64,000 nt of DNA from Arthrobacter sp. MMS18-M83 (lineage in GTDB: Bacteria; Actinomycetota; Actinomycetes; Actinomycetales; Micrococcaceae). This document shows positions 16,916 through 26,400 of this stretch, piece after piece (position 1 is the first letter of the stretch; the number at the start of each line of letters is the position of its first letter). The DNA lies in the NCBI RefSeq assembly GCF_026683955.1, contig NZ_CP113343.1:4278001-4342000 (forward strand), given 5' to 3'. A model generated the notes under the pieces. That model saw nothing but the letters and a program-made list of their open reading frames with translations, searched no databases and had not been told where the DNA came from. The translations under genes and the position numbers were made by a program.

Positions 16916-17482
16916 GTGAGCCGGATCATTGCCGGCGTGGTGGGCGGCAACCCGTTGGTCAGCGTTCCGGGAAATGCCACCCGGCCCACGACGGACCGCG
17001 TCAAGGAGGCCTTGTTCTCGCGGCTCGAGGCGCTCGACGCCATCGACGATGCCCGCGTCCTTGACCTTTATGCCGGCTCGGGTTCACTCGGTATCGAAGC
17101 TGCCAGCCGAGGCGCCCGCACGGCCGAACTCGTGGAGTTTGATGCCCGCGCGTCCGAAGTCTGCCAGCGAAACGCCGATATGGCCAACCAAGTGCTGGGA
17201 CGCAGGACGGTCTCCGTCCACCGTTCCAAGGTGGAGTCTTTCCTGGAGCGCGCCGCGGACGACGCCCTGTGGGACTTGGTCTTCCTGGACCCGCCGTACC
17301 CCTTGGACGAGCCCTCCCTCAAGGCGGTCCTCGCCAAGCTTGCCTTCCACCTGGACGAGGGCGCCGCCGTCGTCGTCGAACGTTCCTCGCGTTCTCCGGA
17401 ACCGGACTGGCCGGACACCCTCGAACGGTTCGCCGACAAGAAGTACGGCGAAACGAAGCTCTGGTTCGCCGAACCCGTCTAG
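16916..17482 (+). CDS. rsmD: 16S rRNA (guanine-966-N2)-methyltransferase
   Basis: RsmD methylates G966 of 16S rRNA in the small subunit. The 189-residue protein starts SRIIAGVVGGNPL and has the SAM motif VLDLYAGSGSLGIEAASRGA and the catalytic DPPY (FLDPPYPLD). The GTG start has GGGAGA 8 nt upstream. recG ends 51 bp before it. In many actinobacteria rsmD is followed by coaD; here two leftward genes separate them. Confidence 0.93.
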   Translation: MSRIIAGVVGGNPLVSVPGNATRPTTDRVKEALFSRLEALDAIDDARVLDLYAGSGSLGIEAASRGARTAELVEFDARASEVCQRNADMANQVLGRRTVSVHRSKVESFLERAADDALWDLVFLDPPYPLDEPSLKAVLAKLAFHLDEGAAVVVERSSRSPEPDWPDTLERFADKKYGETKLWFAEPV

Positions 17483-17492
17483 AACCGCCTTA

Positions 17493-17537
17493 GCCGGATA
17501 TCCGGCACTAGCCCGAAAGGCGGCGCTAGCCCGAAAG
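17493..17537. repeat. Palindrome and direct repeat between rsmD and the next gene
   Basis: A perfect 14-bp palindrome, GCCGGATATCCGGC (17493-17506), is followed by two copies of GGC(A/G)CTAGCCCGAAAG 18 nt apart (17504-17519 and 17522-17537). The second copy carries the stop and last codons of the leftward gene. No T run is seen, so terminator function is uncertain. Confidence 0.55.
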
Positions 17538-18314
17538 TCGGTCCAGCTCGACTCCGCTCAGCACGGCCGCGGGGTGCGGTCCACGGGCCAAAAGCTCTGC
17601 TGTCCACGCGGCTGGCCATGGCCAGCGCGTTCCCACGAGGATGATGTTGCCGGGATACCGGCCGGTGAACATGCCACTCTCGGCGAAGGCTGCAACATCG
17701 GGAATCGCCTCGCGCATCGCAGCGACCTGGCTCCGCACCAAGGTCAATGCCGCTTCATCGCCGACGTTGACAATGAGCACGCCGTCCGGCCGGAGCCGCG
17801 CGGCGGCTTCCTCGTAGAACTCCCTGCAGGCAATATGGGCCGGAGCTTCGGGACCGGAGAAGATGTCCAGGATCACGACGTCGAACCCGAGTTCCCGGGG
17901 CAGCTCCGCGAGGGTTTCACGCGCGTCGCCGATGTGCGTGGCCAAGCGGGTACCGTCCGGCAGGGGCAGTTTTTGGAGCACGAAATCCAGTAGCTCGCGT
18001 TCGAGTTCGACGGCGTGCTGCTCCGAACCGGGCCTCGTCGCCTCGATGTACCGGGCCAGGGTGAGGCCCCCGGCACCGAGGTGAAGGGCCGTGATAGCTT
18101 GCCCGCCAGGCGCGGCTAGATCCACCAAATGGCCGATCCTGCGCAAGTATTCGTAGAGGATCTCCGCGGGATCCACGAGATTGACATGGGACTGCTCGGC
18201 CTCGCCGATTCGCAAGATGTAGGCGCCGGCAATCAACGGGTCGGCTTCGATCGCGGCATGCTGACCAGTGGCCCGTAGGAACCGCCGTCCCTCGTGAGCT
18301 TGCTCGGTAGGCAC
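17526..18314 (-). CDS. Spermidine-synthase-like SAM-dependent protein
   Basis: This 262-residue protein has a Rossmann SAM-binding fold: ALHLGAGGLTLARYI (motif I), then THIGDAR and DVVILDIFSGPEAPAH. The layout matches SpeE-like proteins without membrane segments, common in actinobacteria and often annotated spermidine synthase; real aminopropyltransferase activity is not certain. It begins 2 bp after the aminotransferase stop, so the two are co-transcribed. TAAGCT, inside the last codons of that gene, lies exactly 6 nt before the GTG, so a separate leaderless transcript is also possible. Confidence 0.75.
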   Translation of the reverse strand: MPTEQAHEGRRFLRATGQHAAIEADPLIAGAYILRIGEAEQSHVNLVDPAEILYEYLRRIGHLVDLAAPGGQAITALHLGAGGLTLARYIEATRPGSEQHAVELERELLDFVLQKLPLPDGTRLATHIGDARETLAELPRELGFDVVILDIFSGPEAPAHIACREFYEEAAARLRPDGVLIVNVGDEAALTLVRSQVAAMREAIPDVAAFAESGMFTGRYPGNIILVGTRWPWPAAWTAELLARGPHPAAVLSGVELDRLSG

Positions 18315-18316
18315 AG

Positions 18317-19573
18317 TTAGAGCTTATTCCGCAGGGTGGCCAGCCTTGCGGCGGCTTCTTCGAGTACCTCGGTCTTCTTGCAGAAGGCGAACCGAAGGAG
18401 GCTGCGGGTCCGCTCCGCGCCTTCGGGGTGGCAGAACACCGGGACGGGGATGGCGGCCACCCCAACAAGCGACGGAAGCCGCCGCGCCAAGTCGACGGAG
18501 TCGTCGATACCCAGCGGTGCGGTGTCCACGTTGATGAAGTATGTACCCCGCGGGGTGTAGACGCCGAAGCCAGCGGCCCGCAGGCCCTCGGCCAGGATGT
18601 CCCGCTTGTGCTGGAGAGTGGAGGCGATGGCTGTATAAAACTCGTGCGGCAAGGCCAGGCCCACGGCTATCGCGCTCTGGAAAGGAGTGCCGGAACTGTA
18701 GCTGAGGAATTGCTTGACGGTGCGGATCGCTGCGACGAGGTGTTCAGGACCACTGAGCCAGCCGATCTTCCAGCCCGTGAAGGAGAACGTCTTTCCGGCC
18801 GAGGAAATGGTCACGCATCGTTCAGCGGCACCTGGGATGCTTGCGACCGGAATGTGCTGCACACCGAAAGTCAGGTGTTCATAGACTTCGTCGCTGAGGA
18901 TTACGGCGTCGTATTTCCGGGCGAGTTCGACCACGCGTTCCAGCACCTCGCGCGGGAAGACCGCACCGGTGGGATTGTGCGGGTTGTTGAGGAGCACAAC
19001 CTTGGTGCGCTCACTGAAGGCCGTTTCCAGGGCGTCCAGGTCCGGGAGGAAATCGGGTGCGAGCAAGGGGGCGGTCACATGCTTGGCGCCGGCGAGCCCG
19101 ATGATGGCGCCATAAGAGTCATAGAACGGTTCGAAGGTCAGGACCTCATCGCCGGGCTCGATGAATGCGAGCAATGACGCGGCGATGGCCTCCGTGGCCC
19201 CGGTGGTCACGATGACCTCGGTCTGCGGGTCCGGAGTCAGTCCGTAGAAGCGTGCCTGGTGTGCGGAGATGGCCTCACGAAGTTCAGGGATGCCTTTGCC
19301 CGGTGCGTACTGGTTTGCCCCCGCCGAGATGGCTGCCTGTGCCGCTGCCTTGATTTCCGCGGGACCGTCCTCGTCCGGGAATCCTTGGCCAAGGTTGATG
19401 GCCCCGGTCGATATTGCCAGGGTCGTCATCTCCTCGAAGATGGTCACGCCCAGGCTGCCGTCAGCGGAAAGCAGGTTGGCGCCGCTTGCGGCCCGTTGCC
19501 ACGGGGCAGTGCCGGTAGCCTGCTGCCAGGGGGCGCCGGGGGTGTTCGCGCTGAGAGGGGCCGGGCTCGTCAC
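18317..19573 (-). CDS. PLP-dependent class I/II aminotransferase
   Basis: The 418-residue fold-type I aminotransferase has INLGQGFPDEDGP, NNPHNPTGAVFPRE, ILSDEVYEHLTF and the PLP-lysine motif SSAGKTFSFTGWKIGW. The sequence resembles the YbdL/DapC group (methionine, kynurenine or N-succinyldiaminopimelate aminotransferases), so the substrate is open. The start is GTG behind GGAAGG. The first 30 residues are a variable extension. The gene is divergent from coaD. Confidence 0.88.
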   Translation of the reverse strand: MTSPAPLSANTPGAPWQQATGTAPWQRAASGANLLSADGSLGVTIFEEMTTLAISTGAINLGQGFPDEDGPAEIKAAAQAAISAGANQYAPGKGIPELREAISAHQARFYGLTPDPQTEVIVTTGATEAIAASLLAFIEPGDEVLTFEPFYDSYGAIIGLAGAKHVTAPLLAPDFLPDLDALETAFSERTKVVLLNNPHNPTGAVFPREVLERVVELARKYDAVILSDEVYEHLTFGVQHIPVASIPGAAERCVTISSAGKTFSFTGWKIGWLSGPEHLVAAIRTVKQFLSYSSGTPFQSAIAVGLALPHEFYTAIASTLQHKRDILAEGLRAAGFGVYTPRGTYFINVDTAPLGIDDSVDLARRLPSLVGVAAIPVPVFCHPEGAERTRSLLRFAFCKKTEVLEEAAARLATLRNKL

Positions 19574-19678
19574 TGTATGTTGCCTTCCTGGAGTGATGGC
19601 TTCCGGCTCGTCCGGGCCAGCATGTCAGCCATGCTATCGCCATAGTGCCTACGGCCCTGGATACGGTAGGTTCGAACC

Positions 19679-20164
19679 ATGAGACGCGCTGTGTGCCCTG
19701 GCTCCTTTGACCCTATCCACAACGGACACTTGGAAGTCATCGCGAGGGCCGCTGGCCTGTTCGACGAAGTGGTCGTGGCAGTGTCCACCAACTACGCGAA
19801 GAAGTACCGCTTCAGCCTCGAAGAACGCATGGAGATGGCGCGGCAGACCCTGGCGTCGCTCCGCGGGATCATCGTGGAGCCCATGGGGGAGGGCCTGTTG
19901 GCTGAGTATTGTAGACATCGGGGGATTTCAGCGATCGTGAAGGGTTTGCGTTCGTCTTCGGATTTTGACTATGAACTCCCCATGGCCACCATGAATCGCC
20001 AGCTATCCGGCGTCGAGACGGTTTTCCTTCCGGCGGAAGCCCATTACCTGCATTTGTCCTCCACCCTGATCAAAGAGATTGCCGTTCTGGGCGGCGATGT
20101 CTCCGATTTCGTGCCCAAGTCCGTCCTTAAGAGGCTCCTGGCTGGCGAGTCGTCTGCAGAGTAG
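19679..20164 (+). CDS. coaD: Phosphopantetheine adenylyltransferase
   Basis: CoaD makes dephospho-CoA from 4'-phosphopantetheine and ATP, the penultimate CoA step. The 161-residue protein has the nucleotidyltransferase motif GSFDPIHNGH (8-17), VKGLRSSSDFDYE and the C-terminal HLSSTLIKEIA. No ribosome-binding site is seen; TAGGTT ends 6 nt before the ATG, consistent with a leaderless mRNA. The product links to the acyl carrier protein genes in the fab cluster. Confidence 0.95.
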   Translation: MRRAVCPGSFDPIHNGHLEVIARAAGLFDEVVVAVSTNYAKKYRFSLEERMEMARQTLASLRGIIVEPMGEGLLAEYCRHRGISAIVKGLRSSSDFDYELPMATMNRQLSGVETVFLPAEAHYLHLSSTLIKEIAVLGGDVSDFVPKSVLKRLLAGESSAE

Positions 20165-20224
20165 CCTCGCAGCGGGTAAGCTGGATCGGTACCTCGGGGC
20201 AGAACGCGATGATATTGACCCGGT

Positions 20225-20254
20225 TTGAGTCCGTTCACGCGTTCAGGCTAAGAT
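20225..20254 (+). promoter_or_regulatory. Promoter of the yceD-rpmF-rnc-mutM operon
   Basis: TTGAGT (20225-20230) and TAAGAT (20249-20254) with an 18-bp spacer lie 33 bp before the proposed yceD start, leaving a short leader with an AGGAG site. Confidence 0.5.
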
Positions 20255-20287
20255 GGTACGTCGGTCATATGTTCTACAGGAGTTCTC

Positions 20288-20839
20288 ATTAAGCGAGATG
20301 CAAGTTCGCCTTTGACGCTGGACGTCAAGGACCTCGGACGTAGTCCAGGAAGCATGCGGACGCTCACTGAACATGTACCCGCGCCAAGTGACCTTGGTGT
20401 GGCACTCATTGGCGTTCAGGAAGGCTCGGATATCGAGCTCGACCTGAGGCTTGAGGCCGTACACGAAGGAATTCTGGTATCTGGAACCGTATTCGCTGAA
20501 GTCAAGGGCGAATGCGGACGATGCCTGGATCCCCTTGCGTATGACCTTGAGGTCAATGTGCAAGAACTTTTCTTCTATGAAGGCATTGAGCTTTCGGACG
20601 AAGAAGACGATGAAGAGCAACGTCGAGTCGAGCACGATCTGATCGATCTTGAGCCGGTGTTGCGGGACGCAGTTGTAACTATGCTGCCGTTCCAGCCGGT
20701 GTGCCGGGAAGACTGCCAGGGCCTCTGCTCCGATTGCGGAGTGCGTCTGGAAGACGAGCCGGGGCACCACCACGAGGTCCTGGATCCTCGCTGGGCTGCC
20801 CTAGCTGAACTGGCTAAGTCTGACCGGCAAACTGATTAG
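20288..20839 (+). CDS. yceD: YceD (DUF177) 23S rRNA accumulation protein
   Basis: The protein carries CGRCLDPL and CREDCQGLCSDCG, the cysteine motifs of YceD/DUF177, a family that precedes rpmF and affects 23S rRNA levels. I place the start at an ATT (20288) because AGGAG lies 5 nt before it and the family's conserved lead-in (SPLTLDVKDLGRSPGSM) begins upstream of the next candidate, TTG 20312, which has no ribosome-binding site. That gives 183 residues. The ATT start is rare and is inferred. rpmF follows 32 bp later. Confidence 0.85.
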   Translation: MKRDASSPLTLDVKDLGRSPGSMRTLTEHVPAPSDLGVALIGVQEGSDIELDLRLEAVHEGILVSGTVFAEVKGECGRCLDPLAYDLEVNVQELFFYEGIELSDEEDDEEQRRVEHDLIDLEPVLRDAVVTMLPFQPVCREDCQGLCSDCGVRLEDEPGHHHEVLDPRWAALAELAKSDRQTD

Positions 20840-20871
20840 TAAGTGTTGACTAAGAGAGAAATGAGATAGCC

Positions 20872-21075
20872 GTGGCTGTTCCCAAGCGGAAAATGTCTCG
20901 CGCGAATACACGCGCCCGCCGTGCCCAGTGGAAGGCAACTGCCCCCAACCTGGTCAAGACCATCGAAAACGGCCAGGTTGTTTACAGCCTGCCGCACCAG
21001 GCAAAGGTCGTTACCGACTCTGCCGGCACTGCGCTGTTCCTTGAATACAAGGGACGCAAGGTCGCAGACGTCTAA
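20872..21075 (+). CDS. rpmF: 50S ribosomal protein L32
   Basis: This 67-residue L32 starts with the hallmark [21 protein letters not shown]. It has no cysteines, so it is the zinc-independent form. The GTG start lies behind a GAGAAATGAGA segment. The yceD-rpmF pairing is conserved, and rnc starts 24 bp downstream. Confidence 0.96.
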   Translation: MAVPKRKMSRANTRARRAQWKATAPNLVKTIENGQVVYSLPHQAKVVTDSAGTALFLEYKGRKVADV

Positions 21076-21099
21076 ATCCGCCACACAGGCTGACAAAGG

Positions 21100-21846
21100 A
21101 TGTCTTCAACTGAAGAGCTTCTGAAGCGTCTCGGTGTCTTTATTGACGCCGAGACGCTTCGTCTTGCTCTAACACATCGTTCATACGCGTATGAAAACGG
21201 CGGGATTCCCACCAACGAGCGCCTCGAATTCCTCGGCGACTCCATTCTGGGCTTCTCCGTGACCGATTCCCTGTACCGGGACAACCCGGCACTGCCGGAG
21301 GGCGAGCTCGCCAAGCGACGCTCCGCCGTCGTCAGCACCCGCGCCTTGGCAGGTATTGGCCGGGACCTTGGGATCGGCGAATACATCTACCTCGGGCAGG
21401 GCGAAAGACTCACCGACGGTAAGAACAAGTCCTCAATTCTTGCGGACACCATGGAGGCGCTCATCGGCGCAACCTACTTGTCCAACGACATCGAGACGGC
21501 ACGCGCGCTGGTCATGCGACTCGTTGGTCCGTTGCTGAAGGACGCCGCAGCCCTCGGGGCCGGCACTGACTGGAAGACCAGCATGCAGGAGCTTGCCGCG
21601 AGCCGCCAGCTCGGATCCATCTATTATGCGGTGGAGGGCTCCGGTCCGGACCACGCGCGCTCCTTTGAGGCAGTGCTGCAGATCGGCGGTACCGCTTACG
21701 GCAAGGGCTCGGGCCATTCCAAGAAGGAAGCCGAGCAAGAGGCTGCCGCAGATGCGTGGCGCGCCCTGAACAGCAAGGTCAATCCGGGCAGCAAGATCGC
21801 GACCGGCAAGGCTGACGCCCCGGCGGATTCCGCGCACGGCGCCTGA
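21100..21846 (+). CDS. rnc: Ribonuclease III
   Basis: RNase III cleaves double-stranded RNA in rRNA and mRNA processing. The 248-residue protein has the catalytic signature NERLEFLGDSILGF, a second metal site (ILADTMEALIGATYL) and a C-terminal double-stranded-RNA-binding domain (GKGSGHSKKEAEQEAAADA). The first residues (MSSTEELLKRLG) fit homologues. mutM starts 5 bp after the stop. Confidence 0.95.
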   Translation: MSSTEELLKRLGVFIDAETLRLALTHRSYAYENGGIPTNERLEFLGDSILGFSVTDSLYRDNPALPEGELAKRRSAVVSTRALAGIGRDLGIGEYIYLGQGERLTDGKNKSSILADTMEALIGATYLSNDIETARALVMRLVGPLLKDAAALGAGTDWKTSMQELAASRQLGSIYYAVEGSGPDHARSFEAVLQIGGTAYGKGSGHSKKEAEQEAAADAWRALNSKVNPGSKIATGKADAPADSAHGA

Positions 21847-21851
21847 GTACC

Positions 21852-22829
21852 ATGCCGGAACTCCCCGAAGTCGAAGTGGTACGCCGCGGTTTGGCGCGCT
21901 GGGTGCGGGGCCGGTCCATCACGTCCGTGGACGTCCTGGACCCGCGCTCCATCCGCCGCCACGCGCTGGGCACGGAAGACTTCGTCGGCAACCTGGAGCA
22001 CGCCACGGTTTTGGACGTCGTCCGTCGGGGTAAGTTCCTCTGGATGCCCTTGCAGGCCGAAGGGCCCCGCGGCGCCGATGGTGCCCGCAGTACCGATGCA
22101 GATCGGCTGCCGGGTGTCGCGCTCATGGCGCACCTTGGGATGAGCGGCCAGTTGCTCATGCAGGATCCCGGCGTTCCGGACGAGAAGCACCTCAAAGTCC
22201 GCATCAACCTGAGCCAGTCCGACGGCATGCCCGAGCAATTGCGGTTTGTGGACCAGCGGATCTTCGGCGGACTGTTCGTCACCTCCCTTGTGCCAACGCC
22301 CGACGGCGGTCCCGGCGGCGAGGGCGAGGCGCCCCTTCCGGAAATTGCCGAAGAAGCCTCCCACATTGCCCGCGATCCGCTGGATCCCCACTTCTCCTTT
22401 GACGACTTCTACCGCAAGGTCAAAGCCCGCAAGACCGGGCTCAAACGTGCGCTGTTGGACCAGGGCGTCATTTCCGGGATAGGCAACATCTACGCCGACG
22501 AAGCCCTCTGGCGGGCCAAACTCCACTATGCCAGGCCGACGGACACCCTCCGGCGGGCCGACGCCATGCGGATTGTGGATGCTGCCCGGGAAGTCATGAT
22601 GGACGCCCTGGCAGCTGGCGGTACGAGCTTTGATTCGCTCTATGTCAACGTCAACGGTGATTCCGGATACTTTGCCCGATCCCTCGATGCCTATGGGCGG
22701 GCCGGCGAACCCTGCAGGCGCTGCGCCGCTGCCGGGCTGGCGGGTGTGATCAAACGCGAGCAGTTCATGAACCGGTCCTCCTACACGTGCCCCGTCTGTC
22801 AGCCGAAGCCGCGCAACGGCCGCTGGTAG
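21852..22829 (+). CDS. mutM: Formamidopyrimidine-DNA glycosylase
   Basis: MutM removes oxidised purines such as 8-oxoguanine. The catalytic N-terminus is MPELPEVEVVRRG, with Pro2 as nucleophile and Glu3. HLGMSGQLL and GIGNIYADEALW are family motifs, and a zinc finger closes the protein (CRRC ... CPVC). At 325 residues it is longer than usual because of inserts near 70-80 and 150-170. It lies in a conserved rnc-mutM-smc order. Confidence 0.95.
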   Translation: MPELPEVEVVRRGLARWVRGRSITSVDVLDPRSIRRHALGTEDFVGNLEHATVLDVVRRGKFLWMPLQAEGPRGADGARSTDADRLPGVALMAHLGMSGQLLMQDPGVPDEKHLKVRINLSQSDGMPEQLRFVDQRIFGGLFVTSLVPTPDGGPGGEGEAPLPEIAEEASHIARDPLDPHFSFDDFYRKVKARKTGLKRALLDQGVISGIGNIYADEALWRAKLHYARPTDTLRRADAMRIVDAAREVMMDALAAGGTSFDSLYVNVNGDSGYFARSLDAYGRAGEPCRRCAAAGLAGVIKREQFMNRSSYTCPVCQPKPRNGRW

Positions 22830-22890
22830 CACTTTTCGCCTGGAAATCCCCGCCGTTTCCATTGCCGGGCCACGGTGGCAGACTGTGGGC

Positions 22891-23328
22891 ATGAGAGCCT
22901 GGGTCATCCGGATAGGCATTGCACTTGTCTTCAATGCCATCACCTTCTGGGCGGCTTCCATCCTCCCTGGAGTACGGCTGGGTGGGGGATTCCTCTGGGC
23001 TGTCGTGGTCTTCACCGCGGCCACGCTGCTGATCAAGCCCGGCATGACTGCCTTGATCGCGATCGGCGGCGCCAGTCTCCTTTCCCGCTCAAGGCGTTCG
23101 GGAAAGCTCCTGAGCGCCGCAGCCGGCCTGTTGGCAACCCTCGGCATCCTGATTGTCACCAGCATCTTCTCCAGCGGCTTCCAGATCAACGGAATCGCGG
23201 GCTGGGTTGCGGCTACCGTGGTGATTTGGCTGGCCTCCTTGATCTACAACTTCGTGGACGACGGCCTTGAGGCCAGGGTCACGGCGTTGATCGGGCGTGC
23301 CGGGATCAGTCGAAGGCGACAGCCCTGA
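22891..23328 (+). CDS. Small four-helix membrane protein (phage-holin-like DUF family)
   Basis: This 145-residue protein is almost wholly hydrophobic, with about four membrane segments (residues 5-25, 28-50, 70-92 and 100-122). It resembles the phage holin 4-type/YvlD membrane proteins found in bacterial chromosomes; no function is established. CAGACT ends exactly 6 nt before the ATG and there is no good ribosome-binding site, so a leaderless start is likely; a GTG lies 2 codons upstream. Confidence 0.6.
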   Translation: MRAWVIRIGIALVFNAITFWAASILPGVRLGGGFLWAVVVFTAATLLIKPGMTALIAIGGASLLSRSRRSGKLLSAAAGLLATLGILIVTSIFSSGFQINGIAGWVAATVVIWLASLIYNFVDDGLEARVTALIGRAGISRRRQP

Positions 23329-23448
23329 ACGTGCCGCGGGAGCTACGGCCGCCGGATATCAAGGGTACGTCCCGCAAATCCGGGGATTTCCGCCGTCGGG
23401 CAGTAGATTGAGAGGGGGAAATCAGCCACTCAGGAGAACCGAAACACC

Positions 23449-26400
23449 TTGCATCTGAAAAGTTTGACTGTCCGGGGATTCAAGTCGTTCGCGTCGGCCA
23501 CGACGTTCGACTTCGAGCCGGGCGTCACTGCCGTTGTCGGCCCCAACGGTTCGGGCAAGTCCAATGTGGTTGACGCACTGGCCTGGGTGATGGGCGAACA
23601 GGGCGCCAAGACCCTGCGCGGCGGCAAAATGGAAGATGTCATTTTCGCCGGGACATCGGGGCGGCCCCCTTTGGGCCGCGCGCATGTTTCGCTGACAATT
23701 GACAACGCCGACGGTGCCTTGCCGATCGAATACAGCGAAGTCACCATTTCCCGCACGCTCTTCCGGACCGGCGGCTCCGAGTACGCCATCAACGGCTCGC
23801 CGTGCCGTCTCCTGGATATCCAGGAACTCCTCTCGGATTCAGGCCTGGGCCGGGAAATGCATGTGATCGTAGGGCAGGGGCAGTTGGACCGGGTCCTGCA
23901 CGCCACTCCTGAGGACCGCCGCGGATTCATCGAAGAGGCCGCCGGCATCCTGAAGCACCGGCGTCGTAAGGAAAAGACTGTCCGCAAGCTGGAAGCCATG
24001 CAGGCGAACCTGCAACGCCTTGGCGACCTGACGGCAGAAATCCGCCGGCAACTCACGCCCCTGGGCAAGCAGGCCGAAGTCGCCCGCCGGGCCCAGACCG
24101 TGCAATTCGACGTCCGTGATGCCAAGTCCCGGCTGCTGGCGGACGAACTCGTGCAGCTCACCAAAGCTTTGGAGAAAGATGTCGCGGATGAAGCTGCGTT
24201 GAAGGAACGCCGCGAGACCGTTGAAGCGGAACTCGGCGCAGGTCGCCAACGCCAGCTCCGTCTTGAACAACTCGCTGCTGTTGCGACGCCCAGGCTCAAT
24301 GCGGCCCGGGACAATTGGTATCAATTGTCCGCAACCAGGGACCGGCTTAGAGCCTTGGGATCGCTCGCCACGGAGCGTCGCCGCCTCCTCGGATCCACGG
24401 ATGCTGCCCCCGATTCCGGCCGCGACCCGGACCACCTCGACCGGCAGGCGGCCCGGGTACGGCAGGAACAGGCGGAACTCGAGCACGACATCCTGGCGAA
24501 GCAGGCAGCCCTTCTCGAGGCCACCGCTGTCAAACAGGAAGCCGAGAACCTGGCCGCGGCCGAGGACAAGCGCCTGACAACCGTGTTGCGCGCGGCGGCC
24601 GATCGCCGTGAAGGACTCGCGAAACTCGTTGGACAATTGGCTGCCGCGCGTTCCCGGGCGGAGGCGGCGGAAGCCGAACGAGGCAGGCTCAGGGAATCGC
24701 TTTCTGCCGGTGAGGAACGCCGTCGCCACGCGCAAAGCGAGTTCACGGCCCTCGAGTCACAAGTGGCCGGGGTCGAAGACGGCGAGGAGAGCCTCGACGC
24801 CGAATACGAGGGCGCCAGCGCCCTTCTCGACGAGATCAACGCCGAGATCGACGCGTTGAAAGCCGCCGAACGGGACGAAGTCCGCGAACGTGATGCCCTC
24901 ATCGCCCGCCGTGATGCCCTGCAACTTGGACTCAACCGCAAGGATGGCTCTTCGCGGATCCTGTCCTCGGGCCACCCCGGGGTCGTGGGTTCCTTGGCTT
25001 CGCTTCTGACAGTCGAGCCCGGCTATGAGGCCGCAGTGGCCGCGGCGCTCGGCAGCGCCTCCGACGCCGTGGTAGTGGCCGACGGCGCGGGAGCCGTCGC
25101 CGCGATGCAGTTGCTGAAAGACGCCGACGCCGGACGCGCTTCCCTTTTGCTGGCGGGCGCGCCACCGTCCGCCGCTCCGGAGCTTGACTCGCCGGAAGTG
25201 TCGGCGCTGCCGAACGGTGCGCGTTGGGCTACTGAGTTGGTTCAGGCTGATGGTCCTGACGCGGGTGGCGCCATGGCCCTCCTGGCCCTGACCGCCGTCG
25301 TCGACGGACTGGGCGCGGCGGCAAGCCTCATTGCAGGCAACCCGAGGCTCACCGCTGTAACCCTCGAAGGGGACGTCTTCAGGGCCCTGACCGTGGACGG
25401 CGGATCGGCCACGGCGCCGTCGCTCCTTGAGGTCCAAGCCGCAATGGACGACGCCGAAGCCCGGCTTCTGGAGCTCACCACCCGTCTTGAACGTGGCAAG
25501 TTCGCCCTGGCGGGGGCCGAAGCCCGCCGGGCCGACGCGCGGGAACGCGCGGACGCTGCCCTGGACAAACTCCACGACTCGGATGCCCGGCTGGCCGCCG
25601 TGGCCGAACGGCTTGGCCACCTGAATTCCCAGTTGCGCAGCGCCGTCGGGGAAAGCGATCGCCTGGCGGATTCCTTGGCCAAGGCCGAACTGAACATCGC
25701 CGTCGCCGAGGAATCCCTTGAACTTGCGGCGGAACGGCTGGCCGCGGCACAAGAAGCCCCCCAGGAAGAAGAGCCTTCCACGGAGCACCGGGACGCGTTG
25801 TCGAGAGCTGCCAGCGAAGCCCGGTCCTGTGAGATGGAGGTCAGGCTAGGGTTGCGCAGTGCCGAGGAACAGCTCGCCGCAACCAGCAACCGGGCTGCAT
25901 CCCTGGAACGGGCCGCCGCAAGCGAGCGGCGTGCCCGTGAGGAGGCGGCGCGCCGGGCCCTGCGGCGCAAAGCCCAAGCCGAGCGGGCCTCCGCAGTGGC
26001 CTCCGCCGTTGGACAGACGGTTCGCTTCGTTGACGTTTCGGTGGACTTGGCTGCCCGCGCCCGTGACCACGCAGAGGCGGTTCGTGAACAGCGGGAGAAG
26101 GAACTTGCCGATGTCCGGAGCAGCAACGACGTCTTGGCCCAAGAACTGGCCGGACTGACGGATTCCGTGCACCGCGACGAGCTCGCGCGGGCCCAACAGA
26201 GGCTCAGGATCGAAGCCTTGGAAACGCGCGCCATCGAAGAACTTGGCCTGTCGGCAGAGCAACTCGTGGCCGATTTCGGTCCGGAGCAGCCCATTCCCGT
26301 GCCTGCTGCCGCCACGGACAAATGGGCCGAACTCCGCGCCCCGGTGGACGAGGACGGAAACCCTGTTGTCGAGGGCGTTCCTTTTGTCCGCGCTGAGCAG

